Positions 6,708 through 12,292 of a DNA stretch of 12,292 nt are shown one piece after another (the first letter of the stretch is position 1; each line of letters opens with the position of its first letter). A program made the position numbers and the translations under genes. Source of the DNA: an uncultured Bacteroidota bacterium (lineage in GTDB: Bacteria > Bacteroidota > Bacteroidia > Chitinophagales > Chitinophagaceae); assembly GCA_903851455.1 (NCBI GenBank), contig CAINOM010000521.1, forward strand, positions 1 through 12,292, given 5' to 3'. The notes beneath the pieces were generated by a model. That model was not told the origin of the DNA. It searched no databases and saw nothing but the letters and a program-made list of their open reading frames with translations.

Positions 6708-7055
6708 TTAATTCCATCTTGGCGCTACAAAGTAAAGCGCGGTATTGTCCGGATCCCTGAAATGCAGGTAATGGCCCGACTTCCCGTCTTCCTCTACAAA
6801 AGGCACTTCATTTGCATGCATGAGCGCCTTTACCACATGCATATCGTCTATCATAAAACCGATAGATACCGTGCCTGAAGTGTTTTCTGCTCCTTCTGCC
6901 GGGTGAATGCCGATGGTGATGCCCTTGCCATCTATCATGGCGTAGTGGTTATCCCAGCGCTGTTTCAGCTTGAGGCCTATCTGCTCATAGAACTTAATAG
7001 AAGCGTCCATGTCCTTTACCATGATGGTGACATTGGAACCGGTGATATGTGACAT
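6708..7055 (-). CDS. VOC superfamily (glyoxalase/bleomycin-resistance fold) protein
   Basis: The 115 residues form one vicinal-oxygen-chelate unit of two beta-alpha-beta-beta-beta modules. The first begins NVTIMVKDMDASIKFYEQIGL (8-28) and the second SIGFMIDDMHVVKALMHANEVPF (64-86), ending in FRDPDNTALYF (99-109). The family includes glyoxalase I, extradiol dioxygenases and antibiotic-binding proteins. The usual C-terminal metal ligand, a glutamate in the DPDGNxxEL context, appears replaced by a tyrosine (Y108), and the first strand lacks the common His. A standard metal-dependent reaction is therefore doubtful, and a ligand-binding role is possible. It follows the arsR-SRPBCC operon on the same strand, but a terminator lies between. 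The association of VOC and SRPBCC genes is common in stress or general accessory clusters and does not give a substrate. Confidence 0.82.
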   Translation of the reverse strand: MSHITGSNVTIMVKDMDASIKFYEQIGLKLKQRWDNHYAMIDGKGITIGIHPAEGAENTSGTVSIGFMIDDMHVVKALMHANEVPFVEEDGKSGHYLHFRDPDNTALYFVAPRWN

Positions 7056-7069
7056 AAGGTGCGTTTTTG

Positions 7070-7101
7070 TAAAAATAGAAAAAATATCGTGGCCGAAGCA
7101 A
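7070..7101 (-). promoter_or_regulatory. Possible promoter of the VOC gene
   Basis: Read leftward, TATTTTTA (7077-7070) matches the -7 consensus except for the last base, and TTG (7101-7099) lies 21 bases upstream. The -33 element would fall within the stem-loop of the preceding terminator. The site is AT-rich and may be fortuitous. Confidence 0.33.
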
Positions 7102-7115
7102 GAGCTTCGACCACG
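7079..7115 (-). terminator. Intrinsic terminator of the arsR-SRPBCC operon
   Basis: Bases 7111-7115 with 7104-7109 pair with 7088-7092 and 7094-7099, giving a stem of 5 bp, one A-C mismatch and 6 bp around a four-base loop (7100-7103). On the - strand the hairpin is followed by ATA and six T (7084-7079). It starts 6 bases after the SRPBCC stop codon, which is where a leftward intrinsic terminator should be. Confidence 0.75.
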
Positions 7116-7121
7116 GCGATA

Positions 7122-8009
7122 CTATTTTTCCAAATACTCTTTCAGTGATGTTCCCAGGATATGCGTCCACCCTGCCACGAAATTTTCTTTTGCGAGATCT
7201 TTGTGTGGTATTACCGGGAAGGTTTCGGTACCGGTATGCGTTAGTTTCACGCGGGTGTTGTTGCCTTCTTCAAACAGTTCGAAGGTAACCTCTGACGACC
7301 CGGAATAGCCATCGTAGCGCCAGCTATAAGCCAGCAGCTTGCCCGGAATTACTTTGGTCGCTTTGCACAGGTGCAGAAATTCGCGGCCTTCTTTGCCACC
7401 TGTGAAGCTGAATTCAAAGCCGACTTCGGGCCTGAAAGCTGCCAGGTCAAAATACCACTCCGCCATTCTATCCCTGTTGCTGATGGCCTCCCATACAATG
7501 CCAATCGGCGCCTTGTATGTTCTTTCTATAACGATAGGGTCATTTTTCTTTGCCGCCGCATAACTGCCCACGTAGACTTGCAGTCTTTCCAAGTTTTGCT
7601 TTAGGCCCTCATCCGCCTTAAAGGTCTTCACCACCTGTTCAAACAGTTCATTCGATTCGAAAACCATATGCCAGTCGATCAGGGTACGCTCTCCCTGTGC
7701 AGTAAAAACGATCGTTGTTACATGCCGGGGCGCGGAAACATGGTCCAATACAAGTCGCTCATGTTTCACTACCTCTTTGTAAACGTTCACGTTCTTGTAG
7801 TCGGTCCCATCCGGGCCATGCATAACGAAGTCCCATTCGCCACCGGGCCTCACATCCATTTTGTGAATAGTGTTGGTGAAGCCATCAGGCCCCCACCAGT
7901 TCTTAATGTGCTCCGGAGTGGTAAACACTTCCCATACCAGTGCTACAGGCGCGTCGAAAAGCCTTGAGATGCGCAGCTCGCGGCCTGCGGTGTCATTTTT
8001 TGCTTCCAT
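7122..8009 (-). CDS. Tandem SRPBCC (AHSA1-like) domain protein
   Basis: The 295-residue protein contains two consecutive SRPBCC/START-like domains of the AHSA1 type. The first (about 10-147) starts ELRISRLFDAPVALVWEVFT and has the family's WWGP and GGEWDFVMHGPDG blocks. The second (about 157-293) starts PIVIERTYKAPIGIVWEAIS and carries the EWYFD and SFTGGKEGREF blocks. A short linker (148-156) joins them. Most family members have a single domain of about 140-160 residues, so this is a fusion or duplication. The fold forms a hydrophobic cavity, and relatives bind lipids or small hydrophobic ligands or resemble the Hsp90 activator Aha1; no ligand can be named here. Its start codon lies inside the end of the arsR gene (17-base overlap), implying translational coupling and control by that repressor. 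An intrinsic terminator follows the stop codon. Confidence 0.88.
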   Translation of the reverse strand: MEAKNDTAGRELRISRLFDAPVALVWEVFTTPEHIKNWWGPDGFTNTIHKMDVRPGGEWDFVMHGPDGTDYKNVNVYKEVVKHERLVLDHVSAPRHVTTIVFTAQGERTLIDWHMVFESNELFEQVVKTFKADEGLKQNLERLQVYVGSYAAAKKNDPIVIERTYKAPIGIVWEAISNRDRMAEWYFDLAAFRPEVGFEFSFTGGKEGREFLHLCKATKVIPGKLLAYSWRYDGYSGSSEVTFELFEEGNNTRVKLTHTGTETFPVIPHKDLAKENFVAGWTHILGTSLKEYLEK

Positions 8010-8334
8010 CTTTCTTTGATTTAGTGGTTTGAATTTGCTTTAAATAATCGCCCAGGCTATCCAGTTTTGCCTCCCAGAATTGCCGGTATGGCTCTATCCA
8101 GTCCGATACTTCACCAAGCGCTTTAAAGCTGGCCTCACAATACCTTTCCCTGCCCTGCTGCTTCACGATAATAAGGCCACATTCCGTGAGTATCTTGATG
8201 TGTTTTGAGATAGCAGGCCGGCTGATATCAAAATGCTCCGCCACACCATTTGGCGTAAGGCGCTCATGAGCGAGGAGGTTGATAATTGCCCTCCTGTTGG
8301 GGTCTGCTATGGCTTGAAATACGTCTCTTCTCAT
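7993..8334 (-). CDS. ArsR-type winged-helix repressor
   Basis: The 113-residue protein is a small ArsR/SmtB-family DNA-binding regulator. The helix-turn-helix is in LTPNGVAEHFDISRPAISKHIKIL (26-49), followed by the wing GLIIVKQQGRERYCEA (53-68). The metal-binding ELCVCDL-type motif is absent, so a metal sensor role is unlikely. The C-terminal block WIEPYRQFWEAKLDSLGDYL (78-97) is typical of the subgroup paired with SRPBCC proteins, followed by a lysine- and serine-rich tail. It overlaps the downstream SRPBCC gene by 17 bases, and its own promoter carries two near-identical palindromic sites, so autorepression of the pair is likely. The inducing ligand is unknown and may be the small molecule bound by the SRPBCC protein. 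Confidence 0.9.
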   Translation of the reverse strand: MRRDVFQAIADPNRRAIINLLAHERLTPNGVAEHFDISRPAISKHIKILTECGLIIVKQQGRERYCEASFKALGEVSDWIEPYRQFWEAKLDSLGDYLKQIQTTKSKKDGSKK

Positions 8335-8354
8335 GTGCTGTTTTTACAACTGGC

Positions 8355-8370
8355 GTAACCAATCGGTTAC
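8355..8370. promoter_or_regulatory. Operator 1 of the arsR-SRPBCC operon
   Basis: GTAACCAATCGGTTAC is a perfect 6-4-6 inverted repeat. It begins at the last base of the -7 element on the - strand and covers the predicted transcription start, so a bound repressor would block initiation. Its near-copy lies 26 bases away at 8381-8396. Confidence 0.72.
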
Positions 8371-8400
8371 AAATATATGTGAAACCATTCGGTTACGCAA
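8370..8400 (-). promoter_or_regulatory. Promoter of the arsR-SRPBCC operon
   Basis: Read leftward, TTG at 8400-8398 and TATATTTG at 8377-8370 are separated by 20 bases, an exact match to the Bacteroidota promoter layout. The -7 element ends 35 bases upstream of the ATG at 8334. One palindromic operator lies between the two elements and another overlaps the start site. Confidence 0.75.
8381..8396. promoter_or_regulatory. Operator 2 of the arsR-SRPBCC operon
   Basis: GAAACCATTCGGTTAC matches operator 1 at 14 of 16 positions and keeps the AACC-N4-GGTT core. It lies entirely in the spacer between the -33 and -7 elements. The two copies are offset by 26 bases, about two and a half helical turns. 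Confidence 0.68.
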
Positions 8401-8476
8401 ATATTTTTAAAAATTGTTGGGTTGAAACAAGTTTTTACGGGGTAGAAAAATCATCATTTTCACATTAAACAGCTAT

Positions 8477-8486
8477 TTATCCACAA
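8477..8486 (+). promoter_or_regulatory. Consensus DnaA box upstream of gyrB
   Basis: TTATCCACAA contains the consensus 9-mer TTATCCACA without mismatch. It lies in AT-rich sequence 46 bases upstream of the gyrB -33 element. I find no second clear box nearby, so an origin of replication is not supported by this site alone. Control of gyrB transcription by DnaA, or chance, are the alternatives. Confidence 0.45.
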
Positions 8487-8531
8487 TTCGGATTTTCCGT
8501 TGTTTTTAGGCCTTTTTTAGCGTTTTTATAC

Positions 8532-8562
8532 TTGTTTCAAAGGTATATTTTGGCTATCTTTG
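8532..8562 (+). promoter_or_regulatory. gyrB promoter
   Basis: TTG at 8532-8534 and TATCTTTG at 8555-8562 are separated by 20 bases and fit the Bacteroidota consensus fully. Transcription would start near 8568, leaving an unusually long leader of about 155 bases before the gyrB ATG at 8723. Confidence 0.68.
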
Positions 8563-8675
8563 GGAGGTTAGAATGATCTATCAAATTAATAGAAATTCTT
8601 ATTACATTTTTAACTAAGGCCGAAACAAGTGCTGCGCTCCAAACTAAAGAAATTAGCCGTTGGTGTGCTCGTCTT

Positions 8676-8701
8676 TTCCGCATGAAGCGGGGCGGTTTTT
8701 T
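8676..8701 (+). other. Leader hairpin with T run before gyrB
   Basis: TTCCGC (8676-8681) can pair with GCGGGG (8687-8692), four Watson-Crick pairs plus two G-U, around ATGAA. Three bases then six T (8696-8701) follow. CCGC can alternatively pair with the second GCGG at 8692-8695, which directly abuts the T run. It resembles a weak intrinsic terminator 21 bases upstream of the gyrB start codon and could act as an attenuator. Confidence 0.35.
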
Positions 8702-8719
8702 GAAAATCTGACTTTATAA

Positions 8720-10699
<1,980 letters not shown>

Positions 10700-10721
10700 C
10701 TCCCCGGGATGATAAAGCACA

Positions 10722-10753
10722 AAGTAGAGACGCAAGATTTTGCGTCTCTACTT
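10722..10753. terminator. Bidirectional 14-bp stem-loop between gyrB and msrB
   Basis: AAGTAGAGACGCAA (10722-10735) is perfectly complementary to TTGCGTCTCTACTT (10740-10753) around the loop GATT. It lies between the convergent gyrB and msrB genes. T-rich sequence follows on the + strand (TTATTTTA) and TTTGTGCTTT on the - strand, so it can serve both genes. The core TAGAGACGC / GCGTCTCTA is familiar to me as a dispersed palindromic repeat in several bacterial genomes, so this may be a REP-like element used as a terminator. Confidence 0.75.
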
Positions 10754-10795
10754 ATTTTAGGGCGCCTCTTCATTATTAACCCCACTACGCCATAC

Positions 10796-11323
10796 TTATT
10801 TCTTGTCCGGCGCAAATTCAAGCACTATGGAGTTCATGCAAAAGCGCTGATTAGTGGGTGGTGGGCCATCGTCGAATATATGACCAAGATGCGAGTCGCA
10901 GCGACCACAGAGCACCTCAGTGCGACGCATGCCATGAGAGGTATCGCCCTCGTACCGTACACTGCCAGGACCGAGGGCTTCGAAGAAGCTGGGCCAGCCG
11001 CAGCTGCTGGCAAACTTAGCATCCGACTTAAAGAGCGGATTGCCGCAAACTGCGCAGTAGTACATGCCCTTCGTGTCTGTTTTGTAGTATTTGCCGGAGA
11101 AGGCATATTCGGTACCCTTATTGCGGGCTACATTGTACACCTCGGGCGACAATATCTTCTTCCACTCGGCATCACTTACCTTTAAGTGTGTCGTATCAGT
11201 ACGGGAGTAATATGGATTGTTTGGATGGTCGGACATGGCTTGTTTGTTTTGTGCGTTTATGCACTCCGTAAAAAACAGAATGCAGCAGATAGCTGAAATA
11301 ATATTCAATTTACGCATTAGCAT
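10796..11323 (-). CDS. msrB: Exported peptide-methionine (R)-S-oxide reductase
   Basis: MsrB reduces methionine-R-sulfoxide in oxidised proteins. The 175-residue protein carries the whole domain (about 48-172): the zinc-binding pairs C90/C93 and C139/C142, FSGKYY (75-80), SSCGWPSFF with the probable resolving C108, HLGHIFDDGP (145-154) and the catalytic C162 in RFCMNS. The N-terminus (MRKLNIISAICCILFF) is a signal peptide with a likely cleavage after INA (about residue 24), so the enzyme should act in the periplasm and repair envelope proteins; the cysteine at 21 does not fit a lipobox well. Two ATGs are possible, at 11323 and 11317; MRKL from 11317 is a more typical signal-peptide start. It converges on gyrB and is divergent from the acetyltransferase gene across 145 bases. 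No msrA is visible in this window. Confidence 0.94.
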   Translation of the reverse strand: MLMRKLNIISAICCILFFTECINAQNKQAMSDHPNNPYYSRTDTTHLKVSDAEWKKILSPEVYNVARNKGTEYAFSGKYYKTDTKGMYYCAVCGNPLFKSDAKFASSCGWPSFFEALGPGSVRYEGDTSHGMRRTEVLCGRCDSHLGHIFDDGPPPTNQRFCMNSIVLEFAPDKK

Positions 11324-11433
11324 TGATATTGAAAAGTCAGACTAATGTACGAAATGCAGTGCAAAAAAGTTTTCTCACAAAGTGGCCCGGACGTAATGCA
11401 CTCATTTGTTTTCAATTGCAAATGCATCAAATC

Positions 11434-11464
11434 TTGTTAACATTGACGACACCGACTAATTTTA
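11434..11464 (+). promoter_or_regulatory. Promoter of the GNAT acetyltransferase gene
   Basis: TTG at 11434-11436 and TAATTTTA at 11457-11464 (one mismatch, the final G) are separated by 20 bases. The -7 element ends only 4 bases before the ATG at 11469, so the mRNA would be leaderless or nearly so. The next in-frame ATG (11517) would remove conserved N-terminal residues and is less likely. Confidence 0.5.
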
Positions 11465-11468
11465 CAGC

Positions 11469-11996
11469 ATGTCGCCAGCACAACTCACTATAAGAAGAGC
11501 AGACAGCACAGACGCAATGGAGCTTACCGAACTCAGCGTGACAACATTCCAGGACACCTTTGGCCCGCCCGTGAATGGCCAGGAGGACATGGATATGTAT
11601 ATCGCTGAAGCCATGAGCCTGGAACAATTGAGCAAAGAACTAAGCGATGCCGAAAACCTTTTCTTTCTCGCCCATGACAGTGATGTACTGGTCGGGTACG
11701 CAAAACTGCGCGCCACCAAAATACCGGCTGGCCTTGAAAGTACCCGCTCCATAGAATTAGAACGGCTTTATGTGCGACAGGCTTACCTGGATAAGAAAGT
11801 TGGAGCGGCGCTCATGAACTACTGCCTCTCCTATGCAACGGATGGTGACTATGAAGTGATGTGGCTGGGCGTGTGGGAACACAATCATCGGGCAATGAAC
11901 TTTTACCGGAAATATGGATTTGAGGTTTTCGGCGACCATGCCTTTGTGCTGGGTAACGACCGGCAGCGAGACCTGCTGATGAAAAAGACGCTATAG
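11469..11996 (+). CDS. PaiA-like GNAT N-acetyltransferase
   Basis: The 175-residue protein is a GCN5-related N-acetyltransferase. The acetyl-CoA-binding motif A is at about 94-117 (IELERLYVRQAYLDKKVGAALM), with the pyrophosphate loop in KKVGAA, and the later GNAT block is WLGVWEHNHRAMNFYRKYGF. The N-terminal LSVTTFQDTF and the C-terminal run of GNDRQRDLLMKKTL resemble, from memory, the Bacillus PaiA protein, which acetylates spermidine and spermine. Polyamine acetylation is thus the best guess, but substrate assignment in this superfamily by motifs alone is unreliable. It is cytosolic, about the same length as PaiA, and stands alone with its own promoter. It ends 6 bases from the convergent LEA14-like gene. 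Confidence 0.82.
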   Translation: MSPAQLTIRRADSTDAMELTELSVTTFQDTFGPPVNGQEDMDMYIAEAMSLEQLSKELSDAENLFFLAHDSDVLVGYAKLRATKIPAGLESTRSIELERLYVRQAYLDKKVGAALMNYCLSYATDGDYEVMWLGVWEHNHRAMNFYRKYGFEVFGDHAFVLGNDRQRDLLMKKTL

Positions 11997-12002
11997 TTGT
12001 TA

Positions 12003-12292
12003 CTACCAATTAAGGCTGGAGCGGATGTCCTGCTTGCCCTCGTAATCAAGGGGCACTTTAATGAAGAGTCCGTGGCGACCGGCTTTAATGGTGCCTGCCA
12101 GCTTTATCTCTACTTCGCTGTTCATAAACAGTTGCCAGGTGTTTGGCAACACGTTTTTCATATCCACGTTCAGGATCACCGGCATTAAAAACGTGTCGAG
12201 GCGCGGTACTGCGCAGCTGCCGTTGACCTCCATTTTACCCAGGAGTTTACCGTTGATGAATACATCCACATCGGCGTCTTTTAATTTCATGC
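12003..12292 (-). CDS. LEA14-like (LEA type 2) family protein, partial
   Basis: Only the C-terminal 96 codons are in the window and the gene continues past its right edge. The visible part runs KLKDADVDVFINGKLLGK, then RLDTFLMPVILNVDMKNVLPNTW, and ends with AGRHGLFIKVPLDYEGKQ. This is the pattern of Bacteroidota LEA type 2 (LEA14/WHy-like) proteins, small beta-sandwich proteins that are often lipoproteins in the envelope and whose role is unclear. The ATG at 12290 is probably internal, because the family has another 50 or so residues, including the signal sequence, before this block. Its stop codon lies 6 bases from the end of the acetyltransferase gene. Confidence 0.75.
   Translation of the reverse strand, partial: MKLKDADVDVFINGKLLGKMEVNGSCAVPRLDTFLMPVILNVDMKNVLPNTWQLFMNSEVEIKLAGTIKAGRHGLFIKVPLDYEGKQDIRSSLNW

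Noticed and set aside
8400..8530. Replication origin
   Set aside because: Only one DnaA box is present and no dnaA, dnaN or box cluster is seen in the window.
11342..11349. TACATTAG as -7 element of msrB
   Set aside because: It has one mismatch to the consensus and no TTG lies at a suitable distance upstream on the - strand.
11403..11424. Inverted repeat CATTTG/CAAATG between msrB and the acetyltransferase gene
   Set aside because: Six-base arms with a 10-base gap in AT-rich DNA are too weak to call as an operator.

Overview
The window looks like ordinary chromosome from a Bacteroidota bacterium, most likely close to the Chitinophagaceae. The protein content fits this group: a DUF1015 gene next to serC, a PagL-like outer-membrane protein of the long Bacteroidota type, an LEA14-like lipid-facing protein and a 658-residue GyrB. 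Promoters also fit, with the -7 element TAnnTTTG paired with an upstream TTG about 18-21 bases away, and ribosome-binding sites are A-rich or absent. I see no rRNA, tRNA, CRISPR array, insertion sequence or phage gene.

Layout from left to right. Positions 1-196 are non-coding and hold a Fur-box-like palindrome and a terminator hairpin. A leftward cluster follows: DUF502 membrane protein (2633-3232), serC (1591-2655) and DUF1015 (197-1438), read in that order. The first two overlap by 23 bases and the third follows after 152 bases containing CAAAG repeats. Two rightward envelope genes come next, each with its own promoter: a GT-C-like polytopic membrane protein (3361-5085) and a PagL-like acyloxyacyl hydrolase family beta-barrel (5129-6292). 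They converge on a leftward group: a small lipoprotein (6306-6665), a VOC/glyoxalase-fold protein (6708-7055), a tandem SRPBCC/AHSA1 protein (7122-8009) and its ArsR-type regulator (7993-8334).

A 388-base intergenic region (8335-8722) separates the arsR promoter from gyrB. It carries two near-identical palindromic operators on the arsR promoter, a perfect DnaA-box match, the gyrB promoter and a leader hairpin. gyrB (8723-10699) converges on msrB (10796-11323), with a 14-bp perfect stem-loop between them. A PaiA-like GNAT acetyltransferase (11469-11996) reads rightward and ends 6 bases from a partial leftward LEA14-like gene cut by the window edge.

The clearest working unit is the arsR-SRPBCC operon. 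Its two GTAACC-N4-GGTTAC-type sites lie between -33 and -7 and just after -7, which suggests direct autorepression. The serC/DUF1015 neighbourhood is the most suggestive link between a characterised pathway (serine biosynthesis) and an uncharacterised family. Most of the window is housekeeping or common accessory content. I do not see a clear new multi-gene system; the points worth checking are regulatory sites, residue substitutions and short palindromic repeats.
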